A stretch of 64,000 bases of DNA from an uncultured Methanomethylovorans sp. Lineage in GTDB: Archaea > Halobacteriota > Methanosarcinia > Methanosarcinales > Methanosarcinaceae. The translations under genes and the position numbers were made by a program. The stretch spans positions 1,798,001-1,862,000 of the forward strand of contig NZ_OY782870.1 in NCBI RefSeq assembly GCF_963678545.1, written 5' to 3'. Of the stretch, positions 26,359-34,539 are shown piece after piece (the stretch's first letter is position 1; each line of letters starts with the position of its first letter). The notes beneath the pieces were generated by a model. The model searched no databases, was not told the origin of the DNA, and saw nothing but the letters and a program-made list of their open reading frames with translations.

Positions 26359-26502
26359 TTGCCAGTACTTCAGGAACATTCAAACGGTCAATTTACTCTG
26401 ACCATACCTCAGAACAGAGTCAACATGGAAGGACTAAAGAAAGGGAATAAATTCAAGCTGGTTAAAATTCAGGGCTATCTCGCACTGGAACCGAGTCGGT
26501 GA
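26359..26502 (+). CDS. Short AbrB/SpoVT-like protein, start uncertain
   Basis: A 47-codon frame reading LPVLQEHSNGQFTLTIPQNR and MEGLKKGNKFKLVKIQGYLA. The TIPxxxV, KKGxxFxL pattern is the swapped-hairpin AbrB fold used by small DNA-binding antitoxins. The only starts are TTG 26359 or a non-standard ATT at 26347 (IGETLPV); GGTGAG lies between them. It may be decayed, because no toxin gene is adjacent. Confidence 0.4.
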   Translation: MPVLQEHSNGQFTLTIPQNRVNMEGLKKGNKFKLVKIQGYLALEPSR

Positions 26503-26891
26503 AATTGAGAAAATATTAATTTCATTTGTTACTTGAATATCGAAGATTTCTACAGAACCTTGAAATGATTTCTTTATAAGGTTCTATGAACCTATCATCA
26601 TAGATACCCTGTTGCAGATTATCGCTTTTACCCTTTGAATTAACATGGGCATACTCGGTTATGATAAGTCCGATTTCATTATGGAGTCCCTCGTACAGGC
26701 CCCCAATACTTGATGTAGGAATACTATCAGGCTGTACCATCTACTTGTGTGTGGCAGATCAGACAAAACGATTAGGAATCTCAATACCGGTTATATTTAT
26801 GGGTTTGAATAACATATCCAGTTGTTTCTTTTCTCAATATATTATCCCTTCTTTTTTAAGCCAGTCTTTATTTATCAAAGAAAATATGTGC
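26503..26891. other. Region with possible mobile-element debris
   Basis: A minus-strand frame (26522-26740) begins near IPTSSIGGLYEGL and ends at SRFCRNLRYSSNK, but has no family that I recognise. The sequence that encodes its end contains GATTTCTACAGAACC, a motif that recurs at other gene-free sites in this window. I treat the frame as debris rather than a gene. Confidence 0.35.
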
Positions 26892-27596
26892 TCAGCGACG
26901 TGATACCCTTAGAACATGGATCTCTTCTTTCAGTATTTCCATATTCGATTTGTAAATGAACAGTGTTAGGAATAAGGTGAGGAATGCTAAGAAGTTAACC
27001 AGCAGTGTAAGTTGGAGGTTAGAACCTTCTAGTCCTCCTCCTGTGCTGCCGTACATTGCCTCTCCAAACATTAAGGGATGCGCAGAGCGCCAGAGGCGTA
27101 TAGAGAAAAAGCTTAGGGGTACAGAGACAAAACCTACTATTCCAAATACTGATGACAGTCTTGCTCTGGACTCTGGATCCTCTATGGCCTGGCGCAGCAG
27201 CAGATACGTGACATAAACAAGGAACAATGCAAGGGATGTGGTAAGCCGAGGTTCCCATATCCAATACCAACCCCAGGTAGCCCTAGCCCAAATAGAACCA
27301 GTGATTAGTACCAGAAGGGCAAATATCACTCCAATCTCTGCTGCGGACCTGGCATAGATATCCCACTTCACGTCATGGGATTTGAGTTGCATAACACTTG
27401 CAGCAAAAACAATAAAGAAGGCAAAGTATGCAGTAATAGCTATTGGCATGTGGAAATAGAATATTTTGAAACTGCTGTCAAGTACCTCCCCCAACCCGGA
27501 TCTCATTACAGGCAGAGAGAAAAAAACCATATACATTGACAGAAGTACAAGTGCAGTAGTTACAAAAGCCAGTATCTTTAATTTCTTATTTTCCAT
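26892..27596 (-). CDS. ccmC: Heme exporter protein CcmC
   Basis: A 234-residue membrane protein with six helices. The tryptophan-rich heme-binding loop is WGWYWIWEPR at residues 108-117 (WWD domain), with His in YFHMP (near 49) and in WRSAHP as the expected axial ligands. CcmC hands heme to CcmE in cytochrome c maturation system I. It is the last gene of the ccmA-ccmB-ccmC run, 82 bp after ccmB. No ccmE or ccmF gene follows within the window. Confidence 0.92.
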   Translation of the reverse strand: MENKKLKILAFVTTALVLLSMYMVFFSLPVMRSGLGEVLDSSFKIFYFHMPIAITAYFAFFIVFAASVMQLKSHDVKWDIYARSAAEIGVIFALLVLITGSIWARATWGWYWIWEPRLTTSLALFLVYVTYLLLRQAIEDPESRARLSSVFGIVGFVSVPLSFFSIRLWRSAHPLMFGEAMYGSTGGGLEGSNLQLTLLVNFLAFLTLFLTLFIYKSNMEILKEEIHVLRVSRR

Positions 27597-27678
27597 ACTT
27601 TTGTTCCATATTCAATGTTAATTTCTATTGTGGTTTATTATCAATATATTTTATCTATTTTCCCGTTATTTTTCCACA

Positions 27679-28353
27679 TTATCCTTCCAATGTATAGTCA
27701 AACAACATACGTGCCAGTGTAAAGAAAATAATGTCATATACAGCTATTAGGCGCAGTTCCATCATAATTTCAACAATTCCTTCTCCTGCCAGTATTTTGC
27801 CTGTGGCCAGTACAGCAGGAATGAGCACCGGTACCAATAGAGGGAGTAAAAGCACAGGGAGCAATATCTCTCGTGTACGCGTGTTAACCGTCAGAGCGGA
27901 AAGTAAAGTACCAACTACAGAAAAACCTGCTGTGCCCAACAGTACCACTATTGACATTACAGGTATGTTCGGGATATTATAATTAAACAGCACCATGAAA
28001 ACTGGTACTGTAGCTATTTCCACAATGAGCATCAGGCACATACTGGATATGGCTTTGCCGGTGTATATGGCTGCACTGTCCACAGGACATAATCGCAGTC
28101 CTTCCAAGCAGCTGTTTTCTGTCTCCGAGGCAAATGTCCTGGTAATGCCCAGCATTCCGGCAAATATGAAGGCGATCCAGAGTAAGCCTGGAGCCAGCCG
28201 ATTAATGATTGAAGAATCGCTAAGTATATCACTGAGGGATAAACTGAAGATTACCATGACCACAATAGAAAATACCAGCATGGAATTAAGCACCTGTTTT
28301 GTGCGCAGTTCAGTAAGCAGATCCTTTGCTGCAATATAGAGGCTGCGTATCAT
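27679..28353 (-). CDS. ccmB: Heme exporter protein CcmB
   Basis: A 224-residue membrane protein with six helices. Recognisable CcmB blocks are YIAAKDLLTELRTKQVLNSM at the start, then LWIAFIFAGMLGITRTFASE and LRLCPVDSAAIYTGKAISSM. It is the permease partner of CcmA. Its start overlaps the end of ccmA by 4 bp, so translation is coupled. Confidence 0.92.
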   Translation of the reverse strand: MIRSLYIAAKDLLTELRTKQVLNSMLVFSIVVMVIFSLSLSDILSDSSIINRLAPGLLWIAFIFAGMLGITRTFASETENSCLEGLRLCPVDSAAIYTGKAISSMCLMLIVEIATVPVFMVLFNYNIPNIPVMSIVVLLGTAGFSVVGTLLSALTVNTRTREILLPVLLLPLLVPVLIPAVLATGKILAGEGIVEIMMELRLIAVYDIIFFTLARMLFDYTLEG

Positions 28354-29069
28354 GCTCCTCCATCAAATATAGTGGTATAGATGTTCTTGAGTTCTTCTGC
28401 AGAACTTATGTCCTTTTTACTTATATCTGAAGATATCTTTCCATCGCAAAGTATGATTATTCTGTCACATATACAAAAAGCCCTGTCTATATCATGTGTA
28501 ACCATCAGCACTGTGGCTTTTCTGCTACTTTCAAGAAGCAGTTTCTCAAGATCGCAGGCTGATTGTAGATCCAGGCCAGTATACGGTTCGTCCATCAGGA
28601 TTATTTCAGGATCATGGATTAGAGAACGTGCTATGGACAAACGTTGCTTCATACCTCTGGATAGAGTGCTTACCCGGTTCAGATATCGGTGCTCAAGATG
28701 CATCTGTTCTAGAAGCAGTTGAATCCTTACGATAAGTTCGTCATCCGAAAGTCCGTACATCTTTCCAAAAAATCGCAGATTTTCTTCCACTGTCAGATCG
28801 CTATATAAATAGCTTTCATGTGAGATGGCACCGATCATCTTTCGTATCTGTAATGCTGACCTGTTAAGCTCCATTCCACCTATTTCTACTGAGCCTGATG
28901 AGGGTCTTACAAGGGTTTCAAGTATCTTCAGGAACGTCGTTTTACCTGCACCGTTAGGACCTAGAATTATCACGAACTCTCCTTGTTCTATATTCAGGTT
29001 AATATCATGCAGTGCAACATGTCCTGCGAACTTTTTGCTAAGTCCCTTTACGGAAATGATGCTGCCCAT
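28350..29069 (-). CDS. ccmA: Heme exporter ATP-binding protein CcmA
   Basis: A 239-residue ABC ATPase: Walker A GPNGAGKTT at 37-45, signature LSRGMKQR at 136-143, Walker B IILMDEP at 156-162, and the switch His in VTHDID. The order ccmA-ccmB-ccmC and the 4-bp overlap with ccmB identify it as CcmA rather than another ABC protein. ATP use in this system releases holo-CcmE from CcmC. The gene is divergent from a 36-residue membrane protein gene. Confidence 0.88.
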   Translation of the reverse strand: MGSIISVKGLSKKFAGHVALHDINLNIEQGEFVIILGPNGAGKTTFLKILETLVRPSSGSVEIGGMELNRSALQIRKMIGAISHESYLYSDLTVEENLRFFGKMYGLSDDELIVRIQLLLEQMHLEHRYLNRVSTLSRGMKQRLSIARSLIHDPEIILMDEPYTGLDLQSACDLEKLLLESSRKATVLMVTHDIDRAFCICDRIIILCDGKISSDISKKDISSAEELKNIYTTIFDGGA

Positions 29070-29226
29070 GAAATACTAAATGACATGAGGTTTAGATTAA
29101 CATTTTGCCATGAAGTGCATGCCTTGTGAAGAAAACATGAAAATAATGAAAAGCCATTATTTGTTTTGTATTTATTTTAATTGAGTTAGAAACAGCCTTA
29201 TGATTATGAGCATATTCATGTTTTAC

Positions 29227-29240
29227 AGAAGGACTATATT
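29227..29240 (+). promoter_or_regulatory. TATA-type promoter of the 36-residue protein gene
   Basis: CTATATTTAAATAG is a near-perfect archaeal TATA box, about 60-70 bp before the ATG at 29298. Confidence 0.5.
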
Positions 29241-29297
29241 TAAATAGTTGGAAGAATTAGTCTTAGCCGGTGCAAGCAGTACCCTTGGTGATATAAA

Positions 29298-29408
29298 ATG
29301 AAATATGTTCTGAAAAATGAAGACGCACATGTCGATTTAATAGATATTCTACTCCCGTTTATACTAATGTCTATAATTGGTATGATCGTGTTTTTGATAC
29401 AAGCATGA
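29298..29408 (+). CDS. Small single-pass membrane protein
   Basis: A 36-residue protein: a short polar N-terminus (MKYVLKNEDAHVDLID) then one membrane helix (ILLPFILMSIIGMIVFLIQ). GGTGAT sits 7 bp before the ATG and a clear TATA box lies further upstream, so it looks expressed. It is transcribed away from ccmA. Its size and single helix recall CcmD-type accessory proteins, but that is a guess based on position only. Confidence 0.55.
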   Translation: MKYVLKNEDAHVDLIDILLPFILMSIIGMIVFLIQA

Positions 29409-29990
29409 TCATCTATTTTTGCGATAGAAATAATACAATAGCCTTGCTTAATTTAAAAAAGAAACAGCTCTGTAGAAATCGAACTTGTTTCAAAACTGCT
29501 GCTATTCTTTCTTTTGATTCTAACAGGTAAATAATGAAAATTCTATTGGCTATGATTTTATTCAACTGAACTTTGGTAAAATGATCGCAAAATGAGTTTT
29601 GAAACCACTTCATTTTTTTAAAATCAATATTTACCATTAATGGTTATTTTTGAATGAAACCTAAAGAAACATTTGAGTAACACTTTAATTATATTTGTTC
29701 CTTGAAAATCGAGTTTTTCTACAAAACCTCTAAAATTTTAGAATTGTATGGAACTTCAAATTAAGTAATTAGGCAGTCCTAAAACTCATTTTATTGCCAG
29801 TCAAGTACAGTCTGATGCAATAAAATATTGTGCCAGTTATTATCGAAAAATGGCATTCAAGTTATTTTAGAACTTACTTCCTGCACACAGCGTATGCTTT
29901 TTCAAAGTACTGATGTGAAAACCAAGAATTATTAATAGTTTATTAATATATCAGGGTGCATAACCACATTAGAATAAAATAGGGATAAAA
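29409..29990. other. Gene-free stretch with repeat and element ends
   Basis: It holds the left copy of an 86-89-bp direct repeat (29486-29574) and two inverted copies of the CTGTAGAAA/TTTCTACA motif (about 29468-29485 and 29697-29730). A minus-strand frame through the repeat reads QLNKIIANRIFIIYL and KERIAAVLKQV; the same peptide, with changes, is encoded by the right copy. This looks like remains of an inserted element. Confidence 0.4.
29486..29574 (+). repeat. Direct repeat flanking UbiA gene, left copy
   Basis: About 80 percent identical by eye to 31013-31098. Shared runs are GTTTCAAAACTGCTGC, AAATAATGAAA and GATTTTATTCAACTGAA. Confidence 0.7.
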
Positions 29991-30812
29991 ATGATTAACA
30001 TATATTCATATATTTCAATTATAAAACCAAAAGGGTGTTTAACGGATGTATCAGTTGTAGCAATTAATTGTGCAATATTAGGAATATTGGATTATAATTT
30101 TTTTTTAATTACCTTTGCCGGACTTCTAATTCATGGTTGTTGTAATATTATGAATGACATTTTTGATTTTAATATTGATGAAATATGTAAACCAAATAGT
30201 GCTATTAGATCTGGAAAATTATCTATGAAAAGGGCATGGATATATATGGGTATATTATTATCTGCTGGATTAATTGTTTCTTTAAAGTTAAACTTCATTT
30301 TATTTATATGTCTTTTACTTAGCTTTATTATTGGTGGGATTATGTATTCTCATCCAATTTTTCGATTAAAAGATATTCCGATTATTGCTATTTTAGATAT
30401 TGCAATCTGTTTTTCTTTAGAGTCGATAGGTATATGGAGTGTCTATTCACCACTAACTTCAGATGCATTCGTAGTGGCATTATACATTTTCATATTAGCC
30501 TTTTCTCTACTTTTTATGAAAGATTTTAAAGATATTGCCGGAGATATTAATTCACTACCACTAATGTTAGGTATCGAAAAAGCAGCGTGGATTTGTAGCA
30601 TATTAACAATTTTTCCACTGATCTCACTATACTATTTAACAAGATATGACAACCAAATTTTCGTATCTATTTGTGTTTACATTGTATTGGCAATTGGTTG
30701 CATCCAAATCTTAATGGATAATCCTGTATCGAATGGAATGATTCTTAAAAATAGAATGCATATGGCTTTTGTAATTCCGAACCTAGTCTTTTTTGCTTTA
30801 AAATTTATGTGA
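29991..30812 (+). CDS. UbiA-family prenyltransferase
   Basis: A 273-residue membrane protein with about eight helices. The first polyprenyl-diphosphate motif is NDIFDFNID (residues 55-63, Asp 56, 59 and 63). The second is KDFKDIAGD. Members transfer prenyl groups to aromatic or glycerol-phosphate acceptors (quinone, heme, archaeal lipid); the acceptor here is unknown. The gene is clearly more AT-rich than its neighbours, rich in Ile and Phe codons ending in A/T, stands alone, and lies between two copies of a repeat, all consistent with transfer. Confidence 0.85.
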   Translation: MINIYSYISIIKPKGCLTDVSVVAINCAILGILDYNFFLITFAGLLIHGCCNIMNDIFDFNIDEICKPNSAIRSGKLSMKRAWIYMGILLSAGLIVSLKLNFILFICLLLSFIIGGIMYSHPIFRLKDIPIIAILDIAICFSLESIGIWSVYSPLTSDAFVVALYIFILAFSLLFMKDFKDIAGDINSLPLMLGIEKAAWICSILTIFPLISLYYLTRYDNQIFVSICVYIVLAIGCIQILMDNPVSNGMILKNRMHMAFVIPNLVFFALKFM

Positions 30813-31110
30813 ATTATTAGCTCTGTAAATAGACTACTGAAATCAATATCTTGAGACAAAAATATAGCTATTAAGAGATATATTCATAAAATTTTGCCAG
30901 AATGACACCATAATCTACCTCACAAACTTGGGTATATTATACAGATCTACCATATAGATTTCTTAATGACTTCTTTACAATACTTAAATTAATTAAACTT
31001 TAACTATGAACCTGTTTCAAAACTGCTGCAATTCTTTCATTTATTTATAATGGGCAAATAATGAAAGTTCTATAGGCTACGATTTTATTCAACTGAAATA
31101 TGAAATATCT
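30813..31110. other. Gene-free stretch with right repeat copy
   Basis: AT-rich, with the right copy of the UbiA-flanking repeat at 31013-31098. Nothing else seen. Confidence 0.4.
31013..31098 (+). repeat. Direct repeat flanking UbiA gene, right copy
   Basis: Partner of 29486-29574. Its minus-strand reading QLNKIVAYRTFIIC and NERIAAVLKQ matches the peptide of the left copy but contains a stop. Confidence 0.7.
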
Positions 31111-31761
31111 TCAATACTTTCTGTTCCCGAATATTGAAGATCCAATGCGCACCATAGTTGCTCCTTCTTGTATGGCAATTCTGTAGTCGCTGGACATGCC
31201 CATTGATAGTTCTTGGATGTCGATGTTATCCTGTTTCTTCTGCTGCATTTCATCAAAAAGGACTTTCATTCTCTTGAAATATGATCGTGTTTTTTCCGGG
31301 GATTCAAAGGGAGGAATGCACATGAGTCCCTGCACATGGATATTTTTGAGTGTATGAATCTCAGTAAGCACCTGTACTATTTCATTATCTGTAAAACCAA
31401 ATTTCTGAGGTTCATTGCCTATGTTAACCTGAAGAAAGACCTTCTGTATTTTATTTATAGCTCTGGCTTTCTTATCAATGTCCTGTATTAGCTTCAAGGA
31501 GTCGACCGACTGGATCACATCAAAGAGCTGAACAGCTTTTTTTACTTTATTTGACTGTAAATGTCCTATAAGGTGTTTTTCACAGGGCAGTATCTCATCA
31601 TATTTATCTTCATATTCCTGAACCTTGTTCTCCCCTATGATGGTGGCTCCTGCCCTTATTGATTCATTTATCCTCTGAGCATTGACTGTTTTGGTGACAC
31701 AAACAAGTTTTGTGTTTCCCAGTTCCTTAAGAATTGCCTTTACATTCTCATTGACTGTCAT
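31111..31761 (-). CDS. YggS-type PLP homeostasis protein
   Basis: A 216-residue PLP-binding TIM barrel. The PLP lysine is in LVCVTKTVNAQRI (residue 24). IIGENKVQEYEDK, KHLIGHLQSNKVKKAVQLFD, IQSVDSLKL, VNIGNEPQKFGF, VQGLMCIPP and LSMGMSSDYRIAIQEGATMV RIGSSIFG are the family blocks. It binds PLP and controls its supply; no enzyme activity is accepted for it. Bacterial homologues have the same length range. Confidence 0.92.
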   Translation of the reverse strand: MTVNENVKAILKELGNTKLVCVTKTVNAQRINESIRAGATIIGENKVQEYEDKYDEILPCEKHLIGHLQSNKVKKAVQLFDVIQSVDSLKLIQDIDKKARAINKIQKVFLQVNIGNEPQKFGFTDNEIVQVLTEIHTLKNIHVQGLMCIPPFESPEKTRSYFKRMKVLFDEMQQKKQDNIDIQELSMGMSSDYRIAIQEGATMVRIGSSIFGNRKY

Positions 31762-31951
31762 TCATCTTACCAAAGGTATTTTCATTTAACCGGTGCGACC
31801 GTAGCTATTAACTAAATGCAAGGGGTCTGATATAAAAAATTCGTTTTGTTCTTGTCTAGAACTAGACTATGATCTTTTTGAGTAAATGTGGATAATGTAA
31901 AAGAAACATCTAGTGGTATTTTCAGGTTGTTGACATCTTTTCTTACTGATA

Positions 31952-32335
31952 TCAATTAGTGCAGTTTATTTCTTCCACTTGCATGGTTGCAATGCATTTC
32001 TTTCCGAGATATTCGGTTCCCCAGTCCAATAAAGTTTTCAATACTGGAAGAACTGTTTTTCCAAAATCTGTAATGGTGTATTCGACTTTTGGAGGAATTT
32101 CAGGGTACACTTTTCTTGTGATCAAACCGTCCTCTTCAAGTTCACGCAGTTGCTTTGTAAGCATCTTTGGAGACACATCCGGAATAAGCTGCTGAATTTT
32201 GTTATAACGTAAAGTATCATCTGCCAGCAGACAAAGTATCATTGGTTTCCACTTGCCACCAATTACATCCAAAGTTGCCTCAATGGGACAGCAGCAATGA
32301 TTATTATTGATGTTTCCGCATTCTGTGATTTGCAT
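31952..32335 (-). CDS. HxlR family transcription regulator
   Basis: A 127-residue winged-helix regulator: CPIEATLDVIGGKWKPMILC, then PKMLTKQLRELEEDGLI and the wing PKVEYTITDFGKTVLPVL. The N-terminal HCCCP cluster, with a further Cys at CGN, may sense redox or metal; HxlR members often use this first Cys. It is divergent from a flavoprotein gene that it probably controls, with a dyad in the shared region. Confidence 0.9.
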   Translation of the reverse strand: MQITECGNINNNHCCCPIEATLDVIGGKWKPMILCLLADDTLRYNKIQQLIPDVSPKMLTKQLRELEEDGLITRKVYPEIPPKVEYTITDFGKTVLPVLKTLLDWGTEYLGKKCIATMQVEEINCTN

Positions 32336-32374
32336 TGTATCATATCAGTAAGTTACTATCCAAAATGATTGTAT

Positions 32375-32388
32375 GGTATATAAATATA
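32375..32388 (+). promoter_or_regulatory. TATA-type promoter of the flavoprotein gene
   Basis: GGTATATAAATATA, about 75 bp before the ATG at 32461, within the divergent region with the HxlR gene. Confidence 0.55.
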
Positions 32389-32400
32389 GTGAGCATAAAT

Positions 32401-32431
32401 AGAACTAGAGAATACCCTGACGGGTAGTTCT
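32401..32431. promoter_or_regulatory. Candidate HxlR operator
   Basis: Outer arms AGAACTA (32401-32407) and TAGTTCT (32425-32431) form a 7-bp dyad, with an inner TACCC/GGGTA dyad (32413-32417, 32422-32426). It lies just downstream of the TATA box, where a bound repressor would block polymerase. Confidence 0.45.
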
Positions 32432-32460
32432 TTTCAATAAAATTAAGGAGAAAATAGTAC

Positions 32461-33018
32461 ATGAAAGCTATAGGTATTATTGGAAGCCCAAGAATTAATG
32501 GGAATACTGCTACACTTGTAAAACAGACTCTTGAGTCTGCAGCAGAAGCCGGAGCTGAAACAGAGTTATTTTACCTCAATGAACTGGAGTTTAAAGGCTG
32601 CCAGGGATGTGGTTACTGTAAGATCCACGATAAATGCAAACTGCAAGATGACCTTACCAAAGTACTAAATTCAATGGTAAAAGCTGATTCAATCGTTATA
32701 GGTTCTCCTATATATTTCAGTCAGTTTACAGGCCAAATGCGTTTATTCCTTGATAGGTGCTATTCTCTGATCAACCCGGACTTCTCTCCCCGTGTAGCTC
32801 CTGGAAAAAAAGCCGTGCTTGTAGGCTCTCACGGAGCACCTGTAGCTGCTATGTATGCCCCTGTATTTGAGGAATTTGCCGGAAACCTCAAGAATTCCAT
32901 GGGTGTCGAGACTATTGATACGATCATAGCTGCAGGATACAGCGAACCAGGTTCTGTAAAAAGTAATGCTGAGCTCATGGGTAGAGCAAAAGCAGCAGGT
33001 TTGAAGCTGGCAGAGTGA
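32461..33018 (+). CDS. Flavodoxin-like NADPH-dependent FMN reductase / iron-sulfur flavoprotein type
   Basis: A 185-residue flavoprotein: GSPRINGNTATLV is the FMN phosphate loop, and IVIGSPIYFSQFTGQMRLFL binds the flavin ring. Residues 48-60 carry CQGCGYCKIHDKC, the compact cysteine motif that holds a [4Fe-4S] cluster in archaeal iron-sulfur flavoproteins. AAGGAG lies before the ATG. It may deal with oxygen, peroxide or quinone stress. The divergent HxlR gene is its likely regulator. Confidence 0.88.
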   Translation: MKAIGIIGSPRINGNTATLVKQTLESAAEAGAETELFYLNELEFKGCQGCGYCKIHDKCKLQDDLTKVLNSMVKADSIVIGSPIYFSQFTGQMRLFLDRCYSLINPDFSPRVAPGKKAVLVGSHGAPVAAMYAPVFEEFAGNLKNSMGVETIDTIIAAGYSEPGSVKSNAELMGRAKAAGLKLAE

Positions 33019-33030
33019 ACTATTTGAAAA

Positions 33031-33052
33031 AAAGAGCGATCAAACGCTCTTT
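33031..33052 (+). terminator. Terminator hairpin
   Basis: AAAGAGCG (33031-33038) and CGCTCTTT (33045-33052) form a perfect 8-bp stem with a 6-nt loop, 13 bp after the flavoprotein stop, followed by TATATCAGCTTTTTATT. Confidence 0.8.
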
Positions 33053-33144
33053 ATATCAGCTTTTTATTGTTATGTTAAACCCAATAGCTTAACAATGCCC
33101 TAATTTTTAATGAGTTGAACTCGCTAGCGAGTTCAAATAACATA

Positions 33145-33579
33145 TTATACTTCAATGACCTTAATGCTGAAGGTCAGAGCCTGACCAGCAAGCGGGTGGT
33201 TTATGTCAAGAGTAATAGTCTCATCCGTTACTTCAGTAACCATTGCAGGCATTTGTTGACCATCATCTGTGCCTAGCGTCAGGATCATTCCAATCTCAAT
33301 TTCCACATCAGACTTAAGGATTGATCTTGGGAATGATTGTGTAAGGTCCGGATTAATTTCACCGTAGGCTTCGCAAGCTTCTATTCTGAAGGTTTTCTCT
33401 TCCCCTACTTCCATGCCCCTTACTGCATCTTCAAAACCTGGTATAACCTGACCTGCTCCAACAGTGAATTCAAGTGGTTGATCATGATCTGCAGAACTGT
33501 CAAAAACAGTGCTGTCATCCAGTGTGCCGGTATAATCTATCTTTATTGTATCTCCATCTTTTATTGGCAAAAATATCAA
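33145..33579 (-). CDS. FKBP-type peptidyl-prolyl isomerase (SlyD-like)
   Basis: A 144-residue protein: IKIDYTGTLDDSTVFDSS, then GAGQVIPGFEDAVRGMEVGE and the C-terminal DINHPLAGQALTFSI block. The region between, with EACEAYGEINPDLTQSFPRS, is the inserted-flap (IF) domain of short archaeal FKBPs and SlyD. It catalyses proline isomerisation and acts as a chaperone in the cytoplasm. The SlyD His-rich tail is absent. Confidence 0.92.
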   Translation of the reverse strand: MIFLPIKDGDTIKIDYTGTLDDSTVFDSSADHDQPLEFTVGAGQVIPGFEDAVRGMEVGEEKTFRIEACEAYGEINPDLTQSFPRSILKSDVEIEIGMILTLGTDDGQQMPAMVTEVTDETITLDINHPLAGQALTFSIKVIEV

Positions 33580-33718
33580 CTCGGTTTATTTAAAACAAGT
33601 AAACACTCATTTTTGTGCAAAGGAGGGATTGACATTACTTAGGCTTTTTGGTAAAGAAGAAAGTGATATAATATCACACGTATAGAATTGCAGAGAAGCT
33701 GTTTTATGCAGTAATAAA

Positions 33719-34360
33719 TCAGAGATTTTGCAGTATCTCTCTATACCTCTCCAGACGCTGCTTACCTGTTTCCCTTGACTGGCTGTTTGCAGCGAACATA
33801 ATGTACGAAGGCAGGACCTCAAGGCCCGTGTACTCAAATATGCAATGAGTGATATATTTTAAGAGCTCATTGATGTCCCCATGTGCACCACCTTTCGAAT
33901 ACAAGCTTTCATCGGCACCCGTGGTGATGGTTATCATGACCTTTTTACCTTTTAACAGACCTTTATCATAGACACCCTGGGTAATGGGATCAAATGCAAA
34001 GCCTGCTGCAAATACCCTATCTATCCAGCCTTTCATGATGGCAGGCATGCCGGTAAAGTAAATGGGAAACTGGAATATTAGTAGATCAGCCCATTTCACT
34101 TTCTCCATCTCTTCCATTATATCCGACACAAAAGTACCCGTCTTGCTTGCATTGATCTGTTCTGGAAACAGGCTTAAAATATCTGTCTTTTTCCTTTGCA
34201 GGAAATCACTAGCATCAAGCACAGGCTTGAACTTCATAGCATAGAGGTCGCTAACCTTTATGTCATGGCCTGTATTTTTCAGAGTCTCAAGAGCGGTAGT
34301 CTTCAGAGCAGCGTTAAAAGATGCTGGTTCTTGATGCGCATAAATGTAGAGTATGTTCAT
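33719..34360 (-). CDS. NAD(P)H dehydrogenase (quinone), flavodoxin-like fold
   Basis: A 213-residue NQO1/MdaB-like flavoprotein: YIYAHQEPASFNAALK at the start, DLYAMKFKPVLDASDF, then WADLLIFQFPIYFTGMPAIM KGWIDRVF and the GKKVMITITTGADES strand. It reduces quinones or similar substrates by two electrons with NAD(P)H. The ORF opens at 34372; ATG 34360 has GGGGAGAA just upstream. Confidence 0.88.
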   Translation of the reverse strand: MNILYIYAHQEPASFNAALKTTALETLKNTGHDIKVSDLYAMKFKPVLDASDFLQRKKTDILSLFPEQINASKTGTFVSDIMEEMEKVKWADLLIFQFPIYFTGMPAIMKGWIDRVFAAGFAFDPITQGVYDKGLLKGKKVMITITTGADESLYSKGGAHGDINELLKYITHCIFEYTGLEVLPSYIMFAANSQSRETGKQRLERYREILQNL

Positions 34361-34539
34361 ATTTCTCCCCAATACTATTATATGGGCTTAATATTTGAAA
34401 ATATTCCAATATTGGTGGCAAATGGAATAATAGCCTTATTTGTAAAAATAAAATCCTGAATTGTACTATAGAGCCATACCAAACCTTTTTACTCTTGTAT
34501 ACCAGAAATATGATACGGATTTCTAAAAGTGATGTTTCT

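Noticed and set aside
33607..33837. 76-codon minus-strand frame beside the quinone reductase gene
   Set aside because: It overlaps the 3' end of the quinone reductase in another frame and reads as out-of-frame sequence.
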